Shown piece after piece: positions 23,761 through 36,599 of a DNA stretch of 64,000 nt (positions within the stretch are counted from its first letter, which is position 1; every line of letters begins with the position of its first letter). The translations under genes and the position numbers were made by a program. The notes below the pieces were generated by a model. That model was not told the origin of the DNA and did no database searches. It saw only the letters and a program-made list of their open reading frames with translations. Source of the stretch: Anarhynchus alexandrinus (Eukaryota; Chordata; Aves; Charadriiformes; Charadriidae); NCBI GenBank assembly GCA_008711295.1, contig VUYV01000004.1, positions 4,127,129 through 4,191,128 of the forward strand, given 5' to 3'.

Positions 23761-23930
23761 ACAATCAAATGTATACAAATTGCTACCTATTTCATCCCTT
23801 CTCAACTTTTTTTTGACTGATGCAGAAGAAAACAAGGGCATGAATACACAAGGGTTTGCACTTCTAGTAAACCACATCTAAAATGTTGCGTGCTCTTATC
23901 TGAGAAGCAGTAGCTGGGTGTGTTCATTTC

Positions 23931-24230
23931 TCATTCATTGTAACACAAAGCACATTTATTTGCATAAAACTATTATGGAGGCTATCTGATCTCCATTGTG
24001 TTGTCTCTTGAGCACCACCTTTTATTCTCATTAGTGAAGGGATGCCATTGGGAATTATTTAATCTCAGAGATTAATTTTGAAAACTGTTTGTTTTGAGGG
24101 CATTCGTCTTAATATACATAATAAAAGCAGTGGACTGTCTTGGAAGGGGAAACAAATTCTCATACAGTTTTATCAAACATGACAAGTAAGCATCTCTGAA
24201 TCCTTTACTTCATTGCAATTTCAAATGCAA
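23931..24230. promoter_or_regulatory. Candidate conserved non-coding element
   Basis: A repeat-free AT-rich block holding ATTTGCAT (octamer-type, about 23958), CTCATTAGTG, TTAATTTTG and CATAATAAAAGC patches. Composition and motif spacing resemble vertebrate developmental enhancers, but this is texture only. No gene overlaps it. Confidence 0.2.
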
Positions 24231-24435
24231 ATAAAGATAGAAATCTAAAATGTATAGTCCTCAGGCTTTTGCTCCCTCTCATAACCAGAGAGAATTAATT
24301 TAAGAGCAATTAAGATTGTTGTATAATAAGCAGATTTAAACCAATAATGAAAGGAAATTCATTGTGAAAGGATTGAATGAGAGCATCATTTCCCAAACAC
24401 TACTAGTGATCAGAATTTAAATACCTTTTCACCCA

Positions 24436-24506
24436 AAGTTCTCAAAGCATCTCACCAAGTATAATTTTCACCCTTGTGTTACAGATAAGGCAATTAAGGC
24501 ATATAG
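24436..24506 (-). repeat. MIR-like SINE relic
   Basis: GTTCTCAAAGCATCTCACCA, then TTTTCACCCTTGTGTTACAG and ATAAGGCAATTAAGGCATA follow the reversed MIR 3' half ('...ctcacaacc...ccattttacagatgaggaaactgaggca'). Strongly diverged; memory-based match. Confidence 0.5.
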
Positions 24507-25863
24507 TAAAAACCTCAGAAGCTTCTTAAAAGTTCTGCTTTGACATTTTTATCAGGAAAAAAAAATCACAATTTTTCCAGTGTTTTCAATGAAAAGCTGA
24601 AATCAAAACCCTTTGCATTACAGGGGTGCAGACTAAATGACCCAAAAAGTAGAAGGTAACAGAACAAAAGTGGAAGTTACAAAATACTATGAATAATTTA
24701 AGACCTAAACTAAAGGTCTACCTCCAGCTCAACCTCTTACTAGAAACCTTGGTATATACATAGACCTAAACTGACTCTCACTGCTATTTTCTCACTGACT
24801 TACATTTATTTAGATGTCTGTGTATAAAGTTACCAGAGCATTTTATGGCTAATTTATAACTGATCGTGAAGCAAGTATTTACAACAATGTTATTCAAAAG
24901 CTACGAAGTCACAGACACATACTGATAGGGTATCTATAAAAGCAATTCAAAACCATCCACGCATTAGCAAGTTGCAAGGAAACCTTGGTGCTCCCTCATT
25001 CACTTAAGCCATTTTTTAACTTTTTAACATAACACCACCTTTTTTTACCTGGCAGGGGAGGTTTGCTTTTCTGGAATTTAGACATGTAATACTTTCAAGT
25101 TTTGCTTTCCTAGATAAATTCCTCTATAGAATTCTATAAGGTAAATTTATCTGAGCTCACACAATCCATTTAACTCTACAATTCAATGTTGCCAAGGAAC
25201 ATTGTTTTTCCTCAACAGCTTCACAACCAGTAGTGACAGTAAAGATGTCACATATACTTTGAATAACATAAAATAGTTTTTTCTGCTTCATTTATGAATT
25301 TAGTACAGGCCCAAGACATCAGCTTTATTTAGTTTCATTTACTCTCTCAAAAAGAATGGATAGCGAGGCTGTTTCTCCATGACAAAAAAATAAGAGTTTC
25401 ATATTTCAGCAGGACATTTTTCTATCTCCTATGATAATTAGCCCCTCTATTTCAACTACGAAAGTTAACTATTTCAACTTGCTATCTTGACTTCATACCC
25501 ACCCTTGTAAGCAGGGTTGTAAAAGGTCATGGCTTGGTTGTAACTACATCTGTAACAAGTCCCGGTAAAGAGAGAGGAAATGGGAAATGGGTTGCCATAA
25601 AAATGACACCTGCTAAAATCTTCTGGCACCTGTACCCACCTCTGCCTCCCTCCCTGATCCTTTCTGACTTGCACTGAGTGCTGTCTGCCAGCCCTTCAAA
25701 TCATTTTAAACAAAACAGGCACTAGAAAGCAAGGGTCATCGCTTGCATTGGAGTGGTGCTTGGAAACCTCCTCAGGAATCAAAGACTGTAAAATTGATGC
25801 TGTATATATCAAAGAAATAAGACTTAGACAATACCAGATAAAAGGCAGGGGATGGGCAGCAGA
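24507..25863. other. Non-coding DNA, no gene seen
   Basis: Only a 66-codon minus frame at 25474-25674, which lies in an A/G-rich patch and shows no family features. No repeat family was recognised. Confidence 0.55.
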
Positions 25864-25985
25864 TGCTCATTTTACAGCTGGAAAACAATCACTATGAGAA
25901 TAAATTATTTGCCCAAGGTCAGTGCTTGAGACTGGTAAAACTGAAAACTGAACTATTTGGATTCCTAGGCTAGCAATTAAGCACC
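25864..25985 (-). repeat. MIR/CORE-SINE relic
   Basis: TGCTCATTTTACAGCTGGAA, then TTATTTGCCCAAGGTCAGTG, then GGATTCCTAGGCTAGCAATT and AAGCACC parallel the reversed MIR: 'ccattttacagatgaggaaac', 'cttgcccaaggtcac', 'gattcgaaccca...gtgctcttaaccac'. All three blocks are in order, so this is one of the clearer SINE relics here. Confidence 0.7.
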
Positions 25986-26205
25986 TAAAAAAGCCATTCT
26001 TTCACTATTTTTGGAGAACTATTCTTAACATGTATTTTATTCAGCACATGTAAAGTAGAGGAATAACATGGTACATATGTGAAGTGAATAAATACAGCTC
26101 CATTCCAAGGTGCCAGAGAAGATGGCTTAGATCTTCTGCAAGTTTAATAATGAAGTGTCAAAATCAGAGTCAGTCGGAAAAAGTCGAAACCTCTTTGAGG
26201 TTTAA

Positions 26206-26541
26206 TGTAATAACGACAGGCAAGCTCTGCCCTTCTCCCCAAGCAATTATCGAGGGATTTTGGGATATCAGGGACCGCTTAGTAGGAAGACAACTATTGA
26301 AATTACAGTGGAGCCATATTTATATGATCAAAGACGTTTCATTGGCAATAGCTTTACTGATCAGTATATGGAAGGGTTCACTTTTTCTTATAGAAAGATG
26401 GATGAGCAACAGCATCTCACAACTCTTCAGCTCAAAGTGACTTGGATAAGTTGCATCCTTTTAAATGTAGAGCTAAAGTGGAAATTCATTTTATCACCTT
26501 ATTTAAATGTGTCTCCCAGTAATCATTGTCATTGTATCTGA
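26206..26541 (+). other. Protein-like open frame, unidentified
   Basis: One plus-strand frame is open for 111 codons between stops. Its central part reads like real protein, for example SRKTTIEITVEPYLYDQRRF followed by IGNSFTDQYMEGFTF. There is no ATG near its beginning, so it could only be an exon or gene remnant. A second, overlapping 118-codon frame (26084-26440) runs in another register, which weakens the case. No clear acceptor or donor bounds the protein-like part. I do not recognise the family. Confidence 0.2.
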
Positions 26542-29500
26542 GCATCTCACGCATACCGACAGATATATCTGGAACATCCAAAGGGACAAAATACAGATCA
26601 TACACCTCATATTATGGAAGGGGTAAAAGATAATCCAAATATTCTCTCACTGCGAGATTGAGCTAGATTTAATTTATTTAATCCCCATACTCCCCCTAAT
26701 CCAATCACCTAGAAGGAAATCAGTATTTCATAAGAGCCAATCATTCAGTCACCTTCTCATCTTCATAATTTTTCATGGGGTAGGTCACACTATCACAAGA
26801 TGTCAAATACTAAATAGTTATCAGCTATAGCAATACAGATCCAACTTGAACTCATAAATTTCATCTTATTGTCAGTAAACTGATCTATCTCATTTAACAA
26901 TGTCTTTAGCTCATGCATTTCTACAGGATTTGGGGAGGACAGAGTATTGCTTGAATTGAACTGAAAATTGAACCAACATCTAATTACAAAGCACTGTATC
27001 AAAACTGTCAAGTAAATTGTTCTTACAAATCATTGAGTTACTTATGGTCTTCTAAAGAGCAAACTCCACTGCCAAAACACGTTCTTGCAGCAAACCAACA
27101 GTAGCTGTGACAGATTAAATCACAGGTAATAGAAAACCCGATCCTGAGAACAGACAAGGGGGTCCTGAGGCAGCTACAGACCAACTGTTAGCACTGGCTA
27201 GGTTAGTATGAACTGCACATCATGTGACAAGGAGAAGTTGTCTAATCATCCCTGCTTTTACCCTAGTCTGCTTTCCCCTGCTCTGTCTCTGGAGTACAAA
27301 GACTGAGATTACTCTTTGTTAACCTAAATACTTGAAAAGAGCAATACTATGCCATTATTCATCTGAAAGTTAATATGTAACTTATTCAAACAATCAAAAA
27401 AATGCAGGTGGTGTGCCACATTTGTAGAATCACTGGTTTTCACAAGGCTACGGCACTGAAGTCATACTTTCCACCAGCTTTCCTTTTTTAACCAGTACAC
27501 ATTGTTCAACAGCATATTATTACTATTATTATAATGGAGGTGATGCCACTGTCACCCTACTATTAAATGAAGGGGATGTTCTAATTATAATTATGAGCTA
27601 AATTACCAAATAGAAATAATTTTGTTTGCTGTAACAAATTTCAATCATATAAACCCGTTTAGAGTCAATGGATAATTTTAAAAACAGGTTAATGCAACAG
27701 GTTACAAAGAAATGGTTGAAAAAGGCAATAATGTCGTTCAATCTCCCTTCTTCCAGGAATGAGACATCACATTCTAAAGTCATTCCCTGCAAACCTTTGT
27801 TTCCAAGGTAGCCTGAAGCCTAGAAGCTCTTCTGAAGAGCTCACAATCAAGTGTTTATGTTCATGCTACTGAATAATTCTTTATGGTATGAAGTCAAATA
27901 AAATACTCAGTGCTGAAATAGCTTGGGACTTCAGGCCTGTCTTCAGAAAGATCTGGAGATCTTCTGAAAGTGTGAATCTTACACTGGCCATGATTCAGCT
28001 GTTTTCAACTGTGTATCGATAATGAATTTTTAGGTCAAGCATTTACATCAGAACACACAACCATTCAAGAAGTGTATGTTTTAGCATTGCAGTTATGATT
28101 CTCACTGTATTATTAAGTTCGGGATCCAGGGATTTAGTATTTATATTACACTATTTTCAGCAGTCATTTACAAGAGCCATGGTTAACAATGAGTTTTCTA
28201 ACCTCCATCTTACTTTTAGTTGTAGAAGGAAGTTCTTTAGGGCATTGCTACTTGTCTTGAGAAATCTCACAAACTCACTTAGCACAGAATGTGTTGCAAC
28301 TTTCCTCAATAAACTAGAACATAGTTAATGTGATACAGCGAAGGCCCTTAATAAGCATCATGGTCCTAGGCTCACTAAGAGATGAGCAAGTAGTTTCTGC
28401 TCAGCTCAGTGTTCAGTGTTAGATATTCCAAGTTCCCAGATTATCAGAGAAAATGTAATTTGGGAATGTAAAACCAAAGCTTTTTGAATCAGTTATGAAA
28501 AGCATGCTTTGGTTTCACTGAAGATCTAAGGATGATTCTCTCTCCCTGGCTTATTGCAACACCAATCAAAAATGTCAATGAATACAAAACTTAAAACACC
28601 CTATCTAGTAAATCAGTCATTCAAGAAATCATTTGTTCCAGAGCATAACTAAAATGCAAGCAATTTATTCAAAATGCTTGCAAACAATTCATGAGAACAT
28701 TAGGGTTCACCTATCGAATAAAATTTGACTTTAAGTTAATTGTTCCCTGTAAAAAAAAAGTCAAAACTACTCCAAATTAATTCAAAATGCAAAATTCAGA
28801 ATTTTATCATCTGTGTGCTGATAGACATTTCATTTTACAGAGAATATATATCACAGGCTGGTGATATATAATCAGATAAGCCCTTGTTATTTAAGTCAGT
28901 TATCTCCTACATTCAATACCAAATACATAATACATAATTAGTTAACTATAATTTTAAAAATTAATTATCAGTGTCTTTTCTTTATTGCTCTAAGATTAAC
29001 CATTAATCATCTTTTTCCTTGTACCTGCTAAAGTCAACAGAAACTTGGTTTGAGTAAGAACAGAAAAAGCATTAAACAAACATTGCATTACTGAAAGAGA
29101 AACAATAATAATAATGAACACAGAATATCTTATTAATAGATAGAACACAAGATAGAACTTACACCCAGAGACTATAATTACAGAAATACTGCTGGCACAT
29201 TCAAATTGTATAAGCTGCCAGAAAGGTTACTAACCGGAGACTCAATATATAGAAGAAAATCCATTCCTGAACGCCGTATCTCTCTCCTATCTTATTACTG
29301 TATCTAATCTGGAATTCTGGGGGAGATTAGAGTTTTCAGAGCTGTCTTGTGGGGTGGCTAAATGCAATAAATATCCTTCAGAGTACAACTTGGTATTTCA
29401 GTCACAGGATTTACTGTAGTTGGCTTTGCTGCCAAGGTATATTTGTCAGGCATTTATTTTTTCTCTGCCCATCACCGTTAAAAGATTGTAAGTGGTTAAA

Positions 29501-30324
29501 TAGAACAAAGGAAAAACAGCCAGAAAATTTGTATGATTTAATTAAAGAAAGAAATCAAAGGGAAAACAGCCAACAAAGGAAGCTTAAATGAAAAATTTAC
29601 TACCTCTGGAAGTAACTCTCTGTGTAAGGTAATAAAATACCTGGCACTTGGGGTTCATTGTGAAATGAATCATATATCTTCTGCTGCGTACTGTTCACTA
29701 CACAACTCTTCCACAAGCCTCTGAATAAAATCACCACTTCCAACAGCTGCAGCTGGATCTTCTTTTAGGCTGAATAATATTTCTTTAATATTTATCTTAT
29801 CTTTCTATTGATACACAAGACCTGTCTAGACTCTGTCTGCCAGACCAAAATTCTGGCTTCAATTTCCTCTTGTTTTTTAAGTCACTGATGACAGAAAAAA
29901 CCCTGGATTTCCATGCTCTCTGAGATGGCAGGCTGGGCTACTTTTGCTAATCCTCACCCGGGAAATATTTATCATTTCATGATAATCATAGTTCTTAATT
30001 GGCTCCGATGAAAGAAAAAAAAGTAAATATTAAAGTCATTTTACTCAAATTAGGCTGTGGAAGCAAAATTAAAAGTTTTTAAAATAATAGTGTTATACAG
30101 ATTGAGTAATTGCATTTTTAAAATTTATTTTGGTTGGGATGGGGCCCAAGGTTTGGGCAGACAGACATTTAGAGCCTTGTTACAAATGAAGCAATCGTTT
30201 GCAATCCTCGTTCAAGAGCATAGGTAATTCAGACTTTTAAAAATGTTCAACAGAGATCTGATAACAGCCAACTGGAGTTTTCACACTGATTTATGTAGGA
30301 GGCAAAATAGAACCCAGGAAAGAA
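26542..30324. other. Non-coding DNA with small inverted repeats
   Basis: No gene seen; the longest frame is 80 codons (29349-29591). Perfect inverted repeats occur at 27825-27841 (AGCTCTTC/GAAGAGCT, one-base loop) and 28845-28870 (TATATATCAC/GTGATATATA, six-base loop). Neither has a tail or context that suggests a processed RNA. Confidence 0.55.
28845..28870. repeat. Perfect 10-base inverted repeat
   Basis: TATATATCAC and GTGATATATA flank the loop AGGCTG. Being AT-rich, it could extrude as a small cruciform. Arms are much shorter than a microRNA precursor needs. Confidence 0.7.
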
Positions 30325-30450
30325 AAAAGGTGGTCTAGAGACTAGTGTGCTAGTCTGGGACATGTAAGCACCTGATTCATTTCCTCTGCACTACGGGTTT
30401 AAGCGATCATGGGCCAGTCTTCCTGGCCTTCTGAGATCTCTCTATAATCG
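30325..30450 (+). repeat. MIR/CORE-SINE relic, 5' and central parts
   Basis: GGTGGTCTAGAGACTAGTGT, GCTAGTCTGGGACATG, CTGCACTACGGGTTTAAGCG and ATCATGGGCCAGTC follow the order of a tRNA-derived MIR head and core ('agtggttagagcac...ggactcaggagacctgggtt...tgccac...gtgaccttgggcaagtc'). Diverged but collinear. Confidence 0.5.
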
Positions 30451-30589
30451 ATCACACAGTCTGTCTTTCAGGGGTTTTCTAAGGAAAGATATTAGGAAGG
30501 TTGTGGGGTTCTCCTGCTTTTTTATGGGAATACATATAGATAGAAAAATATAGTCATATTTCAATGTATTAGACATCTAGTTTCATTAC

Positions 30590-30665
30590 TAGCTCATTCT
30601 ATGACTTCAATCAATTAACCTATGAATGCCTGGTTTTATTCATGTATAAAATAGAGAAGTCACTT
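30590..30665 (+). repeat. MIR-like SINE relic, 3' part
   Basis: AGCTCATTCTATGACTTCAA, TCAATTAACC, then TGGTTTTATTCATGTATAAA and ATAGAGAAGT parallel 'gctctgtgacctcaggcaagtcacttaacc...cagtttccccatctgtaaaatggggat'. It is in the same orientation as the relic 140 bases upstream. The two overlap in consensus coverage, so they are probably separate insertions. Confidence 0.55.
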
Positions 30666-30690
30666 ATCTTCTCAAATTTCATCCAGTCTC

Positions 30691-31924
30691 AAACAAAAAA
30701 ATTCTGTAAGTTTCTACTATTCCTCCTTCAGAAATAGCATCATGTTTTTTTCTGGACTGTCAAACAACAACAGTAACCACCACCCCCGCACACAAAAAAA
30801 ACCCCACATTTTTTTAATCAGGCAGTGTAGTATGTACTAACTCAACTATTGCATGATTTAACTTCACTGTTTGTATCCAGACTCTGTATCTTTAAGCACT
30901 CATCTTTCTGAACAAGCTAAGCCAGGAAAAAAGGAAAATATAACAAAACAATCACTTTTCTCTACATATTTGTTTGGAAGGGAATTTTAATGATTTTAAC
31001 CAAGTTAGAGAATGGATGAAATCCTGGGCTTGCCACTAACAGCAAGAACTTCACTGCATTTAGGAATGCTGCGACTTCAGCTGCCACACTCCTGGCAACT
31101 CTGTGGCACAGTGTAAACACAATGAGAGTCTAAGAGGGTCACAGCTCTTTCCTTTGTCATTAACACTGCCTGGATCTCACTTCCAAAAATATTCTCCTGC
31201 AGCTCTGTTCAGCCTCTCTCTGTATGTAAATCACATCTAAATTTATCTAATATTTATATTGTATATTATTTTAGACATCATTCCTGGAAAAAAAAGTATC
31301 CCCCGATGCCAACAGAAGTGCTTAGTATTGACTTCCTATGGATTGGTTTTATGTGGAATCAACGTGATTCTTTTCATTGACATCAAATGGGAATCTGAGC
31401 AAAACCACTCATGTTTTTTTCCTAAGGTTTCACATTTTATTAATAAATCCATGTCCAATGAGATCTATGGTCCTGTAAGCCAAAAAATGAGCGGGGCAAT
31501 TGGAGGCAACTGGAGTTAACATGTCTATAAGAAAGTTCACAAGCAAAGACATAGAGATAACCAAAAGTTGGTGACAAGCAACCAAAATAACTAGTAGAAA
31601 TAACTGAGAAAGTCATGTTGTATTTCAGTTACTACTGCCAAATGTCATTTGCACATGAAATTGAAACAGAATGCCTATAAAAATCCATATTTGCTTGCCA
31701 AGTGTTTAACAAATCTTCGATTAAAATTAAGCTTAGATTGCATTTCTTATATTATATTAGTGAAATTGATTTTTAACCTGGTTAACCTTGTTTTTTCTAA
31801 AAGTTGTCTCTACATTATGAAAGGATCCTTGTATGTCCTTGTTTCCCACTGAGCTCTATTGCATTTATTTCTTAATTCTGTTATTCCATTTTAAAAGTTT
31901 TTTTTCCTCATTATTCCTCTGCAG
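30691..31924. other. Non-coding DNA, no gene seen
   Basis: The longest frame is 86 codons at 31259-31519, without recognisable features. The last 30 bases form the pyrimidine tract of the exon-like segment that begins at 31925. A C/A-rich patch lies at 30778-30805. Confidence 0.5.
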
Positions 31925-32009
31925 GAGTATACAATGGACATATTACATTTGCTTTAGGCAAGCAAAGCTTCCAATAAGCGTTAATAAGAAAAACAGTAGG
32001 AACACTTGG
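31925..32009 (+). other. Exon-like segment, 85 bases, strong acceptor and donor
   Basis: The acceptor is textbook: GTTTTTTTTCCTCATTATTC then CTCTGCAG before 31925. The donor is CTTGG/GTAAGTGTG after 32009. After one leftover base, the frame SIQWTYYICFRQAKLP followed by ISVNKKNSRNTW is open to the donor. The peptide is unfamiliar. Its starting phase does not match the ending phase of the 23114-23195 segment, so the two would not form one continuous reading frame if joined directly. A non-coding RNA exon or a decoy exon in a long intron is at least as likely as a coding exon. Confidence 0.3.
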
Positions 32010-34061
32010 GTAAGTGTGCAGATGGAAGGCCCCAGAATCACCTCAGCAGAACTTTCTCTATTAATTAAAAGTTCATTTAAAGATGGGAAAGCCATCTATG
32101 TGCTACTGGTGCATGGGCTTTCAAAAGATACCATGCTTCAAAACTAAATGGATGCTTTAGAAATTTAAGTCTTTACATGGCGGAATGCTTAACACCACTC
32201 TCCTTACACAAACACAGAACTGATCACAGTGTAATTAAGTAGGCTTTTCCAAAATGCTCTAATTCAAATCAAATTGAGGAAAAAGTTCATATTTACTCCA
32301 GCAAAAACCAAGTTAGGACAGTAGCAAACACCAGAATTTTTTTTATTCCACTCTGTCCAGGTAAATTATCCTTATATCCTCCTCTATGCCTGTTAAGTTT
32401 TGTTTGGGGTTTGGGGTTTTATTTGTCTTCCAACATATATACAGCACTATGGTTCCTGATCTCAAATGTCTTTTTATGACTTCTGCTACCAAAAAACATG
32501 CAAGTAGAAAAGAAAAGATTCCCAGGAGCAAGGGTTATGTGATAGCCAACCTTACAGCCCACCTTTTTATACCAGCAACATGTGGGTTTCTGACCACACC
32601 TCATGATGTTATCACAGTGCTTTCTGCCGTTTATAAGCCCAGATATTTTAACACATCAATTAATTAAGTGAAAGCAAACAGAGAAGAATAATTTTTGTCC
32701 AAAATCTAATTGGATTAGACATACCATACTGCATTGGTTATACACTCTTTATCCAACAGACTGAAAAGGCGCTAGGGCTACAAATCCTAATAGATCCACA
32801 CGGATAATTTTATTCCTAATGACTGCTTTTCTCTTCTTGTTAATGCAGCAATTAGTGGCTACCATGGGAACTAACCTTAATTAGCTGTGGATGAAATGCA
32901 ATGTAAATCTCAAAATCAAATGGTTGTTGGAGGAAAACAGTTTCTTTCCTTCCATTCTTGCCACACTTTCCAACAGTGTCCATCCTCTCACATTCAGATT
33001 TACCCAGCGAAGCAACTTACTGCTCTTGTTTTACACAGTGCTGGTTCCTATAGTTTTATGATGGGATGTTAATGTGCTGGGTCATTCAGGGCTGTTACCT
33101 GTACTTGTTCAGACTGTATCATTCCTGCTGGCGTTGAAGGCAGGTCTTATCCAATAATCTGCACAAAGTGTCTCTGGAGGAGGGAACAGCATCCCTGCCA
33201 GCAGGAAGACAATACAGACAAAGGGCTATGTTCACCGTTCCTTACAGATCTTCTCTTGTTGCTTTTCTCATTGCTGGCAGGGATTTGGACCTTCAAATCT
33301 AGAAGGAATAAAAAAACCCCAGAATTTCTTCCTGCTCCATGCTCTAAAGGTGTGCAGAGCAATTGATCTCAAAACTTATTGGGCTACTTGATACACACAG
33401 ATACTTTGAATTACTGACTTTATAAATTAATACGGTCAAGGCTGCTTTGCTTCCTCCTTTCCAACTGCCTCTCTTCCTACCTTTGAAAATGGGTTAACTT
33501 TAATCTTCACAAAGAAATCCTTCATTTCTAACTAATATGCACTGAGGCCATCTTAAGCTGAATTTGAGTGATGTCAGGTCACTTATTTTGTAGACATCCA
33601 TGAATCAATGAGTTATGAGTTAAAAAAAAAATAATCTGTAGCTTACATGGCAATAGGCCAGACTAGACAGACATAAATGTCTCTCTGGCTTGTTACTCCA
33701 TATCTGTAAGACATTACTTTCTGAAAAAAAAATAAAAGCAGGAATATTTTAAATGGGCATCTCAAGCAAGGCTTCAATACCTGTACGAAGGTGTTTAAAC
33801 AGCAGCTTTATTTTCTGAAGTGCAGCAAAACTAACAGCTGCAAATAACCTACTAAAACACTCCATTTCAATGTACACTTTGGTGAAAAATTGGAGAAGTC
33901 ATTTCTACAGCGTCTTGCAGCCATTACTAAATTTGAAGCCTTAAAATGTCTTGGTTGGCTAATGAGGATGGCTGTGCAGATACAAACACAAAAGTAGAAG
34001 CAGCGTGCCAATCTGCAATGCACAGCTCATTTCATCTTCATTTCCTTAAATTGTGTGCCAG
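32010..34061. other. Non-coding DNA, no gene seen
   Basis: Short frames only, the longest 93 codons at 32386-32667, overlapped by minus-strand rivals of similar length. No repeat family recognised. Confidence 0.5.
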
Positions 34062-34129
34062 CCTTCGGACATGACAACCCACGGTGTCCACAGTGTGTAT
34101 GTGAACACCCAGTCTGTGACCAAAGGAAT
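34062..34129 (+). other. Weak exon-like segment, 68 bases
   Basis: The pyrimidine-rich CATTTCATCTTCATTTCCTT, then AAATTGTGTGCCAG, precedes 34062, and GGAAT/GTAAGTGATC follows 34129. The acceptor tract is interrupted by purines, so this is weaker than the segments at 23114 and 31925. Confidence 0.15.
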
Positions 34130-36429
34130 GTAAGTGATCCAAAGAAGAGTTTATTCCCCATTGTTGATCTCTGATGAAGATAAAAATGAGGAAGGAGCTA
34201 AATTAGCTGCCTGGCTATTTCTAATTTAAAACTGGATACTGCATAAGGGTGTAAAAGGATTTGATTACAGCATTTGATTCATTTACAGCAACATGGTTCC
34301 AGACATTGTTGTGCATTTTATAGTTGTTTTGGAATCCTGGTGCTTTACAACTTTCTGCTACAAAAGTTTCCCAATTAAAGTAGAAAAAATATAGTTCACT
34401 ATGTAACACTTTTTAAATGAATGTACAATTTAAATGTTATTGTTTCTTCCAAAATGGGTCTCTTTGGAATATACAACAGTTGTGATTTTTCAGGGGAGTA
34501 AGAAGAATATACATAATATGGCAGTTGTAGCTAACAAACGATATGACTCTGTCAGTTTTACATATACAAACCAAGAAGTTTGCAGCAGAATTATGGGCAG
34601 TATTTTTAAAAGAATACTCACAGTTGGAAGCCTCATCTGACGTTACATATTCCTGCTAGTAAATAGCTTGGGAACTACTTATCACAACTTGCATGGTTTG
34701 CATATTAATGTTGTAATCACCAGAAATGCAAGGTATATCTTAGCAAGCAGAGAATTCAGGACTTAGGCACACAAATTTAATGCCAAATAAAACACTTTTT
34801 TTACATGGGGAGTGGTGCTGTCTCCCACCAACAGTACCAAACCAGTAGGTCCCATCAAAATCTGTGAGGGCTGACAGCAGTCAGCTTCTGGACCGAGTCC
34901 AGAAAGAAGTGTTGTTCCTGGTGAGCAAGGAGATTTTGTCAGTACAGCGCCTGGTAGTTCAGAGCATTTTTCTGTTCAGTAAGAGTTTCAACAGACCGTG
35001 TGTATGCGTGAATGCACATACACCCACACACAGCCGCCTTGTGAAGGAAGGACGTCACATAAACCATAGATCCAGTCCTGGCTGTAATTAAACTGGCATA
35101 ACTGCACCAACCTCTCTGACTAATATCACTGAGGTTTGTAAAAGTCAAGCCAATAAGACATAGTTACTACCCTATCCTTCGTCTAAAGTCTTTGTAAAGG
35201 CACTTCCCTGTGACACTGTGCAGCAAAAGATCAGCAGTATTCATATTCTTAATGGGGCCATTAGGAATTCCAAATGCCTCAAATAAATAACTAATTACCA
35301 AAGCCCTCATCATCTTCCTGCAGTTTTTACAGCCTTGCCAGCTGAGTTACCTACACTCAGCGGGTCTCATTTTGTGAATTAATCAGACTCTGGGTATTGT
35401 ACAGACAAAAATACAAATTCAGGTCTCAAGAACTAGAAATGGATGGAGAAGAGATGTTACAAATTTCTTAATAGAAGGAAACCAAGGAAGGAAGAAAGAG
35501 TGAAGCAGAGGAAGCAATAACCACGAAACCTTCTTTAGAGATAAGCTAGCCCAATTCAGAGAATATAGCAATTCTCAGATCAATTACAAGAGCTTTTTGA
35601 TTTGCTTAGGTTTTTTCCATATACAAAAAAGAATTTTTTCCTTCCCACAGTTCTCCCATTTCATGTTGTTCCCAATGCCATCTTAACTTCTATGGGGAGA
35701 GAATTGATTTCGGAAGTGTGAGCTGCTCTTCAAAGTATAACACAAGCTCAGATCCCCAGCAAAGGCACCGGGTGCATGTGGCAACAGAACTCAAGAGAAA
35801 AATAAAGACAAATAAGAGGCTTTTGCGTTACAAACATTGGACTAAGGGTATCTTTGCAATAACTTCAGATGTTGAATATTATAACAAAGATGCACTGTTA
35901 ACTGTAGCTCATATTGGACCACCTCATTATTATAATTCTATCAAAAAAAAAAAACCCCAGGAATTCCTTACAAGATTTTGTTGAAAGTTAACACAGAAGT
36001 AAAGTAACCCCTGGCCAATGCAACACTGTACTGTACAGAAAGAACTAAGTATAAAGATTTACCTTTTTAATAGCCCAAACCAGCAAGAATGAACTATAAA
36101 CATTTCAGTATAATTTTTGTATTTTTTGACTGGAATTCCGCTTATGTTCTTGTGCTTTGTGTTATGCTCACATTTTACCCAGTGCTTCCCAGAAGACAGG
36201 CTCAGTTCAGGTATGACGCTGCCACATAAAGTTAATGCAGTGAGAACTTTTTTTAAGGCCTCCACAGGTGCTATCATTTAAATTGTCACGGGCACAGTCC
36301 TACTGTAGAATAATTACAAACAAAATGATTGATATAGAAAAAAGACATCTGTTGTTTTGTAGCTTATAAGAACCTCCCATTTCTTCTCCTGGGGAACATT
36401 TATCTAATTCTCTTATATATGCACAAACC
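34130..36429. other. Non-coding DNA, no gene seen
   Basis: A short CA/TG-rich patch lies at 34997-35035. The 88-codon frame at 35718-35984 ends in a poly-Lys stretch produced by an A run and is not convincing. Confidence 0.55.
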
Positions 36430-36490
36430 ATGGAAATCAGCAGGAATCTTTTCAATGACACCAATGGGGTTTGAATTAATCCTCCTTATT
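36430..36490. repeat. Ancient palindromic (MITE-like) repeat relic
   Basis: GGAAATCAGCAGGAATCTTT then TCAATGACACCAATGGGGTT resembles the sauropsid palindromic repeat whose centre reads 'cattgacttcaatgggg'. The right arm is poorly preserved. Memory-based match, strongly diverged. Confidence 0.4.
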
Positions 36491-36599
36491 TACAATGAAA
36501 CTTAGCCTGTCAAATCCCTGCAGTAGTATTTCATATAATATGCAAACTCAATGTGTTATGTAGTTAGAAGATTATGTTCTTATTAGGATATGGAAACAC

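Noticed and set aside
30325..30665. One MIR element split by an insertion
   Set aside because: The left relic already contains sequence matching the 'gtgaccttgggcaagtc' part with which the right relic begins, so two separate insertions fit better.
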